Assembly (NCBI RefSeq): GCF_963082655.1
Contig: NC_081556.1
Location: 69,859,227-69,923,226, forward strand
Length of the DNA: 64,000 bases
Source: Stomoxys calcitrans
Taxonomy: Eukaryota > Arthropoda > Insecta > Diptera > Muscidae
Direction: 5' to 3'
Shown: in pieces, positions 33,641-44,029 of the stretch
How the letters are laid out: each line of letters begins with the position of its first letter
How positions within the stretch are numbered: position 1 is the first letter of the stretch
Position numbers and translations under genes: made by a program
The notes under the pieces: model-generated
Seen by the model: only the letters and a program-made list of their open reading frames with translations
Told to the model about the DNA's origin: nothing
Databases searched by the model: none

Positions 33641-34960
33641 TATACCCACCACCGAAGGATGGGGGTATATTCATTTTGTCATTCCGTTTGCAACACATCG
33701 AAATATCCATTCCCGACCCTATAAAGTACATATATTCTTGATCAGCGTAAAAATCAGGTTTGGATATAGCTGCCATATAGACCGATCTCTCGATTAAAGG
33801 TTTTGGAGCCATAAAAGGCACATTTATTGTCCGATGTCGCCGAAATTTGGGACTGTGAGTTGTGCTAGGCCCTCCGAAATCCTTCTACAATTTGGCCCAG
33901 ATCGGTATATATTTGTATATAGCTGTCATATATACCGATTTCTCGATTTAAAGTCTTGTCCGCATAAAAGTGCTAAGTTCGGACGGGCCGAATCTTATAT
34001 ACCCTCCACCATGGATCGCATTTGTCGAGTTCTTTTCCCGGCATCTCTTCTTAGGCAAAAAAGGATATAAGAAAAGAGTTGCTCTGCTATTAAAACGATA
34101 TCGAGATATGCTCCGGTTCGGACCACAATTAAATTATATGTTGGAGACCTGTGTAAAATTTCAGCCAATTCGTATAAGAATTGCGCCCATTGGGGCTCAC
34201 GAAGTAAAATAGAGAGAACGATTTATATGGGATCTGTATCGGGCTATAGACCGATACAGATCCAAGACCCAAGATCGGTTTATATGGCAGCTATATCAGG
34301 TTATGGACCGATTTGAACCATACTTGGCACAGTTGTTGGATATAATAACAAAACACGTCGTGCAAAATTTCATTTCAATAGGATAAGAATTGCGCACTCT
34401 AGAGGCTCAAGAAGTCAAGACCCAAGATCGGTTTATATGGCAGCTATATCAAAACATGGACCGATATGGCCCATTTACAATACCAACCGACCTACACTAA
34501 TAAGAAGTATTTGTGCAAAATTTCAAGCGGCTAGCTTTACTCCTTCGGAAGTTAGCGTGCTTTCGACAGACAGACGGACGGACGGACGGACGGACGGACA
34601 GACGGACGGACATGGCTAGATCGACATAAAATGTCACGACGATCAAGAATATATATACTTTATGGGGTCTCATACGATTATTTCGAGTAGTTACAAACAG
34701 AATGACGAAATTAGTATACCCCCCATCTTATGGTGGAGGGTATAAAAAGACCAATATTTTGTTATACACAATTGAACAATGACTTGTAATTATTAGTATT
34801 TGGTCCAAATCGGAAAATATTTCAATAAAGCTGTTATGGGGTATGGGGTATAAGGTATGTATTTTTCACATGATTTTGACGAAAGGTGGTTTACATATAT
34901 ACCCGATGTGGTGGGTATCCAAATTTCGGCCCGGCCGAACTTAACGCCTTTTGACGTGTT
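33641..34960 (+). repeat. HINE-B split by a reversed HINE-A
   Basis: The left piece (33641-33965) has TATACCCACCACCGAAGGAT, the core start CCTATAAAGTACATATATTC and two units; the right piece (34745-34960) has AAAAAGACCAATATTTTGTT, CCGATGTGGTGGGTATCC, TTCGGCCCGGCCGAA and CTTTTGACGTGTT. The TCCG core was lost in this copy. Confidence 0.75.
33966..34744 (-). repeat. HINE-A, reversed, nested in HINE-B
   Basis: Left edge TGCTAAG, TTCGGACGGGCCGAA, TCTTATATACCCTCCACC; three units; reversed core CAGACGGACGGACGGACGG at 34571-34612; right edge CCCCCCATCTTATGGTGGAG, GGTATA. Its intact reversed start and its high similarity to the 59010-60691 copy suggest a young insertion. Confidence 0.8.
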
Positions 34961-35972
34961 CATATTAAATATGTCTTCTTCAAAATAGCTACGCGATTGA
35001 GAGCGGAACTTAAAATGTTGTGCAATTGAGATGTGTTCTCAAATTTCTAATTTCATGCTCCGAAAAGTTCTTTCAAAATTTTACCTTTCAGTTTCAAGGC
35101 TTAGTAGTTTATACAATATTTTACCGGTGAGAAGTTAACCCCTTCTGATATCAAAAAATTATGTGGCCATGTATAATTTCTTCCAGACCATCCAGCACAA
35201 TCTGTGGAAGGAAGACCATCCATTTTGACCTAAAGTACGTTTCATGTACCGCTGTAGATTCGTCTGGTGCCATCATGCAAAAAAAAAAAAAAGTGAAACA
35301 ACAACCTCGGTCACTTGTGACAAGTAAATTTGTTGTTTTGTCCTATGTCTGCGAAAAAGGCCCTGTGTAAGCAAGATTTTCCTTGTCTTCCACCGCTGGG
35401 TATGTATTTAAATCACTTGTGAAAATTGTTTCCTTACGCTGGCTGCTCTCCTTGAGCAGCTCATACATTAAGCATGGAGTTTTAATGCCAATAAAAATAA
35501 ATAAATAGATGTTAAAAGCAATAAAAAATATTTCACAAACACAAAGATTTGCTCAAACAAGTATGTATGAGGCTTCTCAACGAATGACACTTATTTAGTT
35601 TGAGTGTGTCTCTGTAGGACTCGTATGTGCCAAAGGTGTCATTCATGTATAAAGGAAAATTTTTAAATTGTTCTATGGTGCTCAGAAAGCCCTCTCGAAA
35701 AGGATGCGTCGTGACGTTAAGCGTAGGCCTTTGAAAATTATCATGCTAATTTGAAGACAGTTCACATGTGCCTGGGATTTGCATATCTTGAACAATTATT
35801 CTCCATAAGCAAAAAGCATTAAAATAACATATTTTATAAATCATGGTATGTCACATACGTATGTTAGAAAACAAATTATTGTGATTTATCTCACTGTAAT
35901 TTCGTTTAGTAGAGCAATGAAAACATATTGTCCGATTCGGCAGTGTAATTCACTTATGATCCATAAAATTAA
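34961..35972. other. 1-kb stretch with no gene seen
   Basis: One 69-residue open frame (35161-35370 +) has no recognisable domain. Contains an A-run at 35280-35291. Possibly unique host sequence. Confidence 0.4.
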
Positions 35973-36744
35973 ACAAATAAAAACTTGCTAAGTTCGGCCG
36001 GGCCGAATCTTATATACCCTCCACCATGGATCGCATTTGACGAGTTCTTTTCCCGGCATCTGGTCTTAGGCAAAAAAAAAAAAGGATATAAGAAAAGATT
36101 TGCTCTGCTATTAGAGCGATATCAAGGTTTGGTCCGGTTTGGACCACAATTAAATTATATGTTGAAGACCAGCCAAATCGAATTAGAATTACGCACTTTG
36201 GGGACTCAAGAAGTAAAATAGAGAAATCGTTTTATACGAGAGCTGTATCGGGCTATAGACCGATTCAGACCATAACAAACAAGAATGTTGATGGTCATGA
36301 GAGGATCCGTCGTACAAAATTTCAGGCAAATCGAATAATAATTGCGACCTCTAGAGGCTCAAGAAGTCAAGATCACAGATCGGTTTATATGGCAGCTATA
36401 TCAGATTATGGGCCGATTTGAACCATACTTGGCACAGTTATCATAACAAAATACGTCGTGCAAAATTTCATTCCAATCGGATAAGAATTGCACAATCTAG
36501 AGGCTCAAGATGTCAAGACCCAAGATCGGTTTATATGACAGCTATATCAAAACATGGACCGACAGACAGACGGACGGACAGACAGACCGACAGACAGACA
36601 GACGGACGGGCATGGCTAGATCGACATAAAATGTCGCGACGATCAAGAATATATATACTTTATGGGGTCTCATAGGAATATTTCGAATAGTAACAAACAG
36701 AATGACGAAATTAGTATACCCCCCATCCTTTGGTGGAAGGTATA
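35973..36744 (-). repeat. HINE-A, reversed
   Basis: Left edge ACAAATAAAAACTTGCTAAG, TTCGGCCGGGCCGAA; units with ATCGGTTTATATGGCAGC; reversed core CAGACAGACGGACGGACAG (36561-36608); right edge CCCCATCCTTTGGTGGAAGG, TATA. An internal deletion leaves about three units. Confidence 0.8.
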
Positions 36745-36769
36745 AAAAGAAAACTGTGCAAATTTAGTT

Positions 36770-37052
36770 TGTTGTGTTTTGTAATGACCTCCAACATCAG
36801 TGCTTACAATGGTCCATATCGGTATATAACCTTATACAGCTCCCATTTAAAATGTTCTCACTATTGGTCTTATTGAGCCTCTAGAGGGTAAAGTCTCCCG
36901 GTAAGTTTTCAAATATTCTTGGCAATTATAACACAAATTGGCCAATAACTTTATATAGCTCCCATACAAACCGTTACATTTTGCACAAGCCACTTGTTTC
37001 AAGGACGAACTCTATAGATTTTGATTAAAATATAACCACCAATATATAAACC
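36770..37052 (+). repeat. HINE-like remnant beside a SINE
   Basis: TGTTTTGTAATGACCTCCAA, TATACAGCTCCCATTTAAAA and CTTTATATAGCTCCCATACA are HINE units. The last ~110 bp (CAAACCGTTACATTTTGCAC, GATTTTGATTAAAATATA) matches 31230-31330, where a SINE also follows. Confidence 0.55.
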
Positions 37053-37295
37053 CTTTGCCCATGAACACACCTTTAAGGAACTCAATGATAGGGGGCCTCC
37101 TTTTTATAGCCGAGTCCAAATGGCGTTCCGCAGTTTGACACCTCTTTGGGGAGAATTTTTTAATGGAATAGTATCTCAAAAATATGGCGAGGGATAACCT
37201 CCGCTTACGTTATTTTTATGTTCTCGCCAGGATGCGAACCCAGGCGTTTAGCGTCATAGGCGGAGATGATTATCTCAGGCTACGATGACCTCCAG
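37053..37295 (-). repeat. tRNA-derived SINE, reversed, head present
   Basis: Left end TTGCCCATGAACACACC, middle GGCCTCCTTTTTATAGCCGA and GACACCTCTTTGGGGAG, then CTCGCCAGGATGCGAACCCA (B-box region reversed) and ATCTCAGGCTACGATGACC (degenerate A-box region). The head resembles a tRNA gene read backwards, but the A box is mutated, so it is not a tRNA gene. Confidence 0.75.
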
Positions 37296-37655
37296 CCAAT
37301 CGTTATAATTTTTCGTATTTGGATGAATAGAAAAAAAATTTGGATATGCGTTTAAGCCTAGTACTGACTTCAATCGCAGCGAAAATGCCTATTCAATTAT
37401 TGCCAAATCCGATGGGATCTAGGCAAGTGCTTATTATATGCCCATGACTGTTGGTTTATTTCTCTTTTCATAGATGATTCGTCATGCGGTTGAATGCACC
37501 ATACAACTAACACTTTCTATTATATGGCATATTTTTCAGGTGCACTCCGAAAGGATGTTTGAAAGTTTAAGCATGACATTATATATATGACTCCGAAACT
37601 ATCCAGAGTAAAACAGATGTTCCGGACAGGTTTTCAGCCTGATTGTATGTATGTC
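37296..37655. other. no gene seen
   Basis: AT-rich; nothing recognised. Confidence 0.4.
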
Positions 37656-38287
37656 CGACTTCCGAAAGCATGTTAACTTTCGAAGAACCGTCTGTCGAAA
37701 GCATGAACCGATCTGAGATCTTGACTTCTTGAGCCCATAGAGTGGGCAATTCTCATCCGATTTGGCTGAAAATTTGCATGAGTTATGACTCATTTGTTAT
37801 GACTTCCAATAACTGTGCTAAGTATGGTGCAAATCGGTACATAACCTGAGATAGCTGCCATATAAACCGATCTGGGATCTTGACTTCTTGACCCTCAAGA
37901 GGGCGCAATTCTCATCCAATTTGGAAGAAATTTTGTACAACGGCTTCTCTCAGGACATTCAACATACTTGTCTAATATGGTTTGAATCGACTAATAGCTT
38001 GATAAAGCTCCCATATAAACCGATCTCCCGATTTTGCTTCTTGAGCCCCAATTCTTATCCGAATGTACTGAAATATTACACAATGACTTCTACAATGTTC
38101 AGCATTCAATTCATTTATGGTCCATATCTGACTATAACTTGATACAGATCCAATAGCATAATAGTTGTTATTCAATATTTTTTGTTTGCCTTAAAAGAGA
38201 TACCGCGCAAAGAACTCGACAAATGCGATCCATGGTGGAGGGCATATAAGATTCGACCCGGCCGAACTTAGCACGCTCTCACTTGTT
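37656..38287 (+). repeat. HINE-A, 5'-deleted
   Basis: Starts in the segment next to the core (CCGACTTCCGAAAGCATGTT), has about three units and ends with GATCCATGGTGGAGGGCATA, TTCGACCCGGCCGAA and CTTAGCACGCTCTCACTTGT. Further HINE unit debris (GCCATATAAACCGATCGCCA) continues to about 38470. Confidence 0.75.
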
Positions 38288-38620
38288 TTATATAGCTGCC
38301 ATATAAACCGATCGCCAGATTTAATTTCTAGAGCATTTGGAGAGCGATTTGTAGAATATGTTGTATATTATGTTTTGTTATTGCTTCCAGCATCCATGGT
38401 AAGTATGTAGCTCCATCATAAATCGATCTCCCGATTTGACTTTATGAACTGCTAGAAGCATTTTATCTCAATTATTTTGGATGAAGAAAACTGCAAATGA
38501 ATAAACGTCCTGCAATGCAATAATGAATTCGATTTTATTTAAATTGACAATTATAAGCCCAGAGACACATTTATGGTGGTGTCTTAGAATAAATGTAGGT
38601 CCACTTTCAAATACAATATA

Positions 38621-40262
38621 CAGCGGTCAAAAAAAGTATTCATCATTAGCAAAATTGATAATAAATTCACTTATTTTGGGTAATTGAAGAAAATTTAAAG
38701 TAAACAAATAATGCAGTTTTATGCAATTGCTTATTTTTCGTAATATGTTTTAAAATAAATTCAAAAAATAAATTTAATTTGCGCAAAAAATGCAATTTTA
38801 TATAATAACACCAAAAACAGAACAAAAAAAGTATTCATCATTGATGTGCTATCATCAAAGTCAAATTCAAATATTATTTGGGAATCCCCCTTTTCTGTTT
38901 TATTTAGTAAAGGAGGCTTTGCCCTTGACAGCAAATATTTAATTTCATTGAAAATATAGTTTTTGTCAAAATGGGTCGTAAGCAAAACGAGGTTTCTGAT
39001 GAGGTAAAAGTTTTGATAATAAAACACCACAGGAATGGTTTAACTCAAAAAACTATCAGTGAAATATTAAATAGACCACGATCTACTATACAATCCATCA
39101 TCAGAAAGTGGACAGAAACGAAAACTGTTGACAATAAACCAAGATCTGGTCGACCAAAAGCACTTTCAGTTGGAGATGTGCGTTGGCTAGTGCGGCAAGT
39201 TCAGAAAACTCCGAAGACAAATGCGACCATTCTTCGTAAAAACACTATGGAATATTTAGGGAAGGAAGTTACTACACAAACAATTCGAAATACACTCAAA
39301 AGGCATAGTTACAGAGGAAGAACTGCACGTAAGAAGCCCTTTATAAATAAAATAAACCGAGTGAAAAGGCTAAACTTCGCAAAAATGTATGTAAAACAGC
39401 CCGAATCATTTTGGAAAACAGTCATTTTTGCAGACGAGAGCAAGTTTAATCTTTTTGGGTGCGATGGAAAGGTCATAGTGTACAGAAAACCAAATACAGA
39501 GCTTGAAGAACGAAACACAGTTGCTACTGTAAAACATGGTGGAGGTGGTTTAATGGTTTGGGGGTGTATGGCGGCTTCAGGAGCGGGAAATCTTGAAATT
39601 ATTAATGGAGTAATGGATCATAAGTATTACATTGACATTTTAAAGAGGAATTTAAAAGATAGTGCTGTAAAACTTGGGCTTGGTAATAACTTTCAATATT
39701 ATCAAGATAATGACCCCAAACATTCTGCTTTAAATACCAAGATGTGGAGGCTGTATAACTGCCCCAAAGTCATTAAAACTCCTCCTCAAAGTCCCGACTT
39801 GAACCCAATTGAACATCTTTGGGAACATCTCGAACGCAAATTGAGAACGCGCAATTTTTCGAGCAAGAGTCAAATGCAACAGGTGATAATGGAGGAATGG
39901 ACTAATATAGACCAAAATATAACAGCTAAATTAGTCCAATCGATGTCAAACCGTTTAAAAGAAGTTATAAGACGCGGTGGTCGAATAACAAAGTATTAAT
40001 TTTTTTAAATTATGTTATTTATTTTTTTGTTTTTTTTTGCAATGATGAATACTTTTTTTGTTTAATTTTTTGTGTTCAGCTGTAAAATGGCCCTTTTTGT
40101 TCCAATAAATACTATTTTTTTCTTTAAAAACAATGAAATTGTGTACATATATATCACACAAGCACTACTGCATCATTAGTTTAATATGTTTTTATTCCAA
40201 TTGTCTTTTGTAGACTTATTAAAAAAAAAACATTGAATGATGAATACTTTTTTTGACCGCTG
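38621..40262 (+). mobile_element. Tc1-like DNA transposon, apparently intact, IR/DR-like ends
   Basis: A 1,642-bp element with 27-bp perfect outer inverted repeats (38621-38647, 40236-40262; CAGCGGTCAAAAAAAGTATT...) flanked by TA on both sides (38619-38620, 40263-40264). A second pair of 21-bp perfect repeats sharing the AAAAAAAGTATTCATCATT core lies inside (38823-38843, 40040-40060). The core is offset by 195 bp on both sides. Doubled transposase sites are the IR/DR arrangement known in part of the Tc1 family (for example Sleeping Beauty, Bari, Minos). Perfect ends, an intact gene and TA flanks mark a young copy. It is inserted next to a BEL/Pao remnant. Confidence 0.95.
38971..39999 (+). 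CDS. Tc1-like transposase (DD34E), full length
   Basis: 342 residues, the usual length for Tc1 transposases, with no break. Residues 1-110 form the paired DNA-binding region (two helix-turn-helix segments) with the GRPR-like link KPRSGRPK at 56-63. A basic patch, RGRTARKKPF, lies at about 115-124. The catalytic domain has D155 in VIFADESKFNLFG, a Gly-rich box HGGGGLMVWGC at 189-199, D246 in YYQDNDPKHSA and E281 in SPDLNPIEHLW; 34 residues separate D246 and E281. It would cut the element at the terminal repeats and insert it at TA. The ATG follows an AAA context, and AATAAA at 40104-40109 lies 105 bp after the stop. The exact Tc1 subfamily is not assigned. Confidence 0.95.
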   Translation: MGRKQNEVSDEVKVLIIKHHRNGLTQKTISEILNRPRSTIQSIIRKWTETKTVDNKPRSGRPKALSVGDVRWLVRQVQKTPKTNATILRKNTMEYLGKEVTTQTIRNTLKRHSYRGRTARKKPFINKINRVKRLNFAKMYVKQPESFWKTVIFADESKFNLFGCDGKVIVYRKPNTELEERNTVATVKHGGGGLMVWGCMAASGAGNLEIINGVMDHKYYIDILKRNLKDSAVKLGLGNNFQYYQDNDPKHSALNTKMWRLYNCPKVIKTPPQSPDLNPIEHLWEHLERKLRTRNFSSKSQMQQVIMEEWTNIDQNITAKLVQSMSNRLKEVIRRGGRITKY

Positions 40263-40299
40263 TATTTGTCGCAATGCAATTGCGTCTTGTTTATCCATA

Positions 40300-40913
40300 T
40301 GCCAGCCAATTATTGACTTTCAAGTTTACCGTGAACATCTTAAGCTTTGTTGACCATGTTACCGCTATCGATAAATGTCTGCTGACCACCATAAACACCC
40401 CAACCAATCATGCATCTTGTGGCAGTCAATTCGTCTCTGTTTTCTCTGACTTCCAAAGGAAAGCATAATTCAGCATTGTCGAGCCCTATGATAATCTCTG
40501 CTTTTGCTTCTGTGTACGGCATAATCGGCAAGTTTCTTAAGTGTTCTCAATTATCAATCTGCGCTTTCGAAAGTCTTTGTACGGGCAACTCGATTTTGGT
40601 GACAGTGTGGACATTACTCATTAATAGCTTAGAACTATGTTTACGGTCTGAAATAAACAAGAACACGGTTTTTGACATTTCCTCCTTGTGTGTTATTGCA
40701 CCTGTCCATTGTAAACACAATTCATCAGCTTCGCTCTCAATTAATGACCATGATGCACCGTCATCTATCAACGCATATGTGTTTAGGGTATGTCCACTTC
40801 CAAAAATATTTACGAGAATGTTTGGAAAAAACTTTCTCTTTTGAGTGGAAAAAAATTTGTTGAGAATTGTCAATATTTGCTAGTGTCTTTTGCAGCTGAT
40901 TGGGTTGCTCTTT
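40300..40913 (-). pseudogene. BEL/Pao retrotransposon protease region, fragment
   Basis: The minus strand reads FPNILVNIFGSGHTLNTYAL, then LIDDGASWSLIESEADELC (aspartic protease active-site region, DDGAS in place of the usual DEGSS), LQWTGAITHKEEMSK, NVHTVTKIELPVQRL, an in-frame TGA, then EHLRNLPIMPYTEAKAEI, IIGLDNAEL and MIGWGVYGG. This succession (aspartic protease, LRWTG, LP..., IGLD, GW-VYG) is characteristic of BEL/Pao Pol. RT, RNase H and integrase are missing. The fragment ends at the HINE-B start (40914) on one side and at the Tc1-like element on the other. It is unrelated to the Ty3/gypsy element to its right. Confidence 0.85.
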
Positions 40914-40935
40914 ATTATACCCACCACTGAAGGAT
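40914..40935 (+). repeat. HINE-B start, cut off by the LTR retrotransposon
   Basis: TTATACCCACCACTGAAGGAT is the standard HINE-B start. The remainder continues at 52970 after 12 kb of retrotransposon, and the GGAT (40932-40935) is repeated at 52970-52973. Confidence 0.85.
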
Positions 40936-43900
40936 TGTAATGTACACAACCAAATATTTGTTGTAGATACTATTTTACAATAACTTTCGAGCATCTTAGA
41001 ACCAGAGAAGAGGTAGGACTTCGGGAGCCTTTGAAATGCAAGCTGCAGTCGGGAGGGGGGTTCGCGTCCTTCTCTAATCAAGCCTTGTTCACAATACAAT
41101 AATTATTTTAGACTCCCTTTTTATTTCAACTACTAGGATAACAAGAAAAAAAATGTGTGGTGCTAATGTGATACCCCTTTTTTAATATGAATTTAATTTA
41201 CTAGAACGGCAGTTATTCGAAATGGTCAAAAAAAAAAAAAAAAAGATATCAAGTGGACTCTATGGTGGTAAAAAAAAGTCTCAGCCTCCATGCCCGCGCC
41301 ATCCTATGTCCTGCTGGCTATGATATTTCAGGACCCCTAAACTACGATCACACCAAATTTATCCTACATACCTTTGCAAGAAACGTCTACAAGATAGTCC
41401 TTACAGATTCATTTTAAAAAAATTCAGTTTTATTCCAAAACATTTTAATTCTCTTAACATTTTTCGTTCTATAATCAATAAACTATACTTTAAAAAAAAA
41501 AAAATTAAGTATTTTGCATAATTTTCATGGCCCTTAAGGGGTTAAATTCAAAAAAAGTAGAAGTATCTTACTACGCAAATAAGCAGATGCAAATACAATA
41601 TAATTTCTTTTTACAAATAATCCAAGAAAGAGCAACTCATTCATAACAAAATGCGTGTAAAACGTATTTAGGAAAAAAAAAAAACAAAATGTGTGGGAGT
41701 CATACTCCACAATAGAGACAGAAATCGAAACAATAACAATGCACTTGTGGTTACAAACCAGTTGGGCTGTATAACACCTTAAAACATTCGTTGCTCTTTC
41801 TCAATTATAACAGATCAATGCAAGAAACTTTATCAATAAATTAACATAGCAATGATGACTTACCACCTTACTCCACTCTCTCGATGAAGGCCTCCACTCG
41901 ATCGTTGGTTGATGGGTGATATTTTGGTGAATGGCTGTGATTTATGAATGAAATTAAATTTCTTGCAAAGAACATACAGACAGTGACTAAAATAGGTACT
42001 TAACAAAGCTAGTGGAGTTCATAACACATACATTTTTTTTGAAGTTTTTAAACGTAAAAATGATTTATGTCATTTTGTAAGGAAAAATCATTAAAAACAA
42101 ATTAAATAAAAAAAAAAATTAATTTAAATTAAATTAAATGGGAAAAAATGTGTATGTGAAATGACCCAAACTTGCTTTGTTACGATTCATTTTTTTTTTA
42201 TATAATAATTATACTTATGCTTATATATTTTTTTGTGGAATTTAATTCCTTTAATTAAAAAATCTACACAGTTGGTTGACACATTATGGTTGGACCGGCT
42301 AGTCTTTGTAAGAAAAAAAGTTGAGGTGCTGTTTAGGTTATGGTCATGGATGGTTATGGTAGCTTCTCGAGTTTTATATGGCCATTAAAACTGGTTGGAA
42401 ATTGGACTTTAGTCTTCCTGGGTAATTCGGTGTTTGTTTACTTCACGCTTTTATAAAAAAAAAGGCGTCTGGTTGGAATTTGACGGTAGGCAAAATTAAG
42501 CGGTGTTCATGTTCAAAAAGTGCCTTACATGTGGCAAATTCAATGTAATAAGTGTTTCGATGCTGTACAAATGAACGTTTTGTCACAGATACCGACAGTC
42601 AGATTTCAGCAAAATTGTAGGCTTATATCATTGGTTGGCTGCTTGCCGATTTATAACGTTGGATTTAAACAGAAGATTGGTGTTCTAGGCTCTTAGGTGA
42701 TACCTGGCGTGGTTTGCGATCGGAGATGGATTGATGCTACTTATGCATGCCACATGAGCTTTGACAATCTAGCTTCCAAAACTTTGATGAAAGAGAATGG
42801 GCTCTGGATAAAAATCAGTGTCGTGTCTACCCTGTGGGTAGACTACGACAAAAAGGTACCAACTTCTGCGTCTGTCCAAATTGGAAATTTACAGATTTCC
42901 AAGATATTGAGAATAAAGTTGAGAAGTACACGTGTAGGTATCCTTCTGTCTTCCAAAAAAAAAAAACTTATTTTGCACTTTCCTTAAAATTCTGAACAAC
43001 TTTAAATTACTTTTCGATATTCACTATAAATTAGTATGAACTTGGTCCTTAAGATTTTTTTTCAAGTATTATTTCTTTAAATTTTCAATTTTTGATTGGT
43101 CTTTTCTCTTCGAAGTCAGATCACAGAAGCCCTTTTATTAAATTTGGGGCAACGAATCAGACCTTTGGTTTTGCAATAAGGAGGTAAAATATAGACTATC
43201 AAATGCCATAAGTAACTGTCTTTTCCATTCCTATAATGAAATTAATCGATGATATCGGCCCAGATATCGATAAAAAGTTTCACTTTTTAAAAGGATTTTT
43301 CTTCAAAAGTTTTATTCAAAATGGAAAATAAAAGTTCAAACTAGTTTCTAGAGTCGATGGACTTTTTAATTAAGACCAAAAAATCCAAGTCTGATCAAAT
43401 TTGGGAATATTTCTATATACTTCGATTATATACCTTCTCTATACATGTGTGTCTGGGTGTCTCTTGTATATAAGGAGTTTGAGCAGTACTTCTATGTTGT
43501 CATGTGAGATGACAACCCAAAAGGAAGATTGAATCAAAACACAAAATAACCAAAATTGTCCAACTGTGCGAGATGGTAAAAAAGACATATCAAAAATCAT
43601 TTCTTGCGTTTTATGTAAAAAGAGGAAGACAAAAAAAAAAAAAAAAATAATTCAGAAAAGAGGTCAGATATTGACAAAATACTCCGCCGATATCAGACTT
43701 TAAAAATGTATCTCTTTTCAGAGGCAACAAAATTGGGTGGCAAGTATTGAAGATAAAAAAGAAGGAAAACCAGGCGTAATGGTGACGATGGGAAAATAAA
43801 TGGAATTAGCCCATCAATTTAGCCATAGAATTTAAAGAAGTGGATGGAAATGGTGTAGCCACAATAAGTGAAAACAATGCCAATAAAAATTTACAAAAAA

Positions 43901-43977
43901 TATGACCAAGCATATCATTGTCGTTGGTGAAAAAAAAAGAAAAAAATAAAAATTGATGACTGAAAGTGGCCACTACA
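40936..43977 (-). repeat. 3' LTR (3,042 bp)
   Basis: Matches 50003-52969 throughout. Extra sequence of about 75 bp (roughly 40958-41033, from TTGTTGTAGATACTATTTTA to CGGGAGCCTTTGAAA) is absent from the other LTR. Since LTRs are made from one template, the difference arose after, or during, integration. The TGTA...TACA ends are short inverted repeats. A 96-residue open frame (42697-42987, antisense to the element) shows no known domain. Confidence 0.92.
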
Positions 43978-44029
43978 AACCGGATAATTCAAAAGTCTTA
44001 CGGCATTGAATTAGATGGAAAAAAAGCCA
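43978..44029 (-). other. interval between pol stop and 3' LTR
   Basis: 52 bp where the polypurine tract should lie. Read on the element strand, the bases next to the LTR are GACTTTTGAATTATCCGGTT, which is not purine-rich. Either an atypical tract is used or a change here would impair plus-strand synthesis. Confidence 0.6.

Noticed and set aside
41221..41245. A-run as a LINE or SINE tail
   Set aside because: It lies inside the LTR and is present in both LTRs, so it is part of the retrotransposon.
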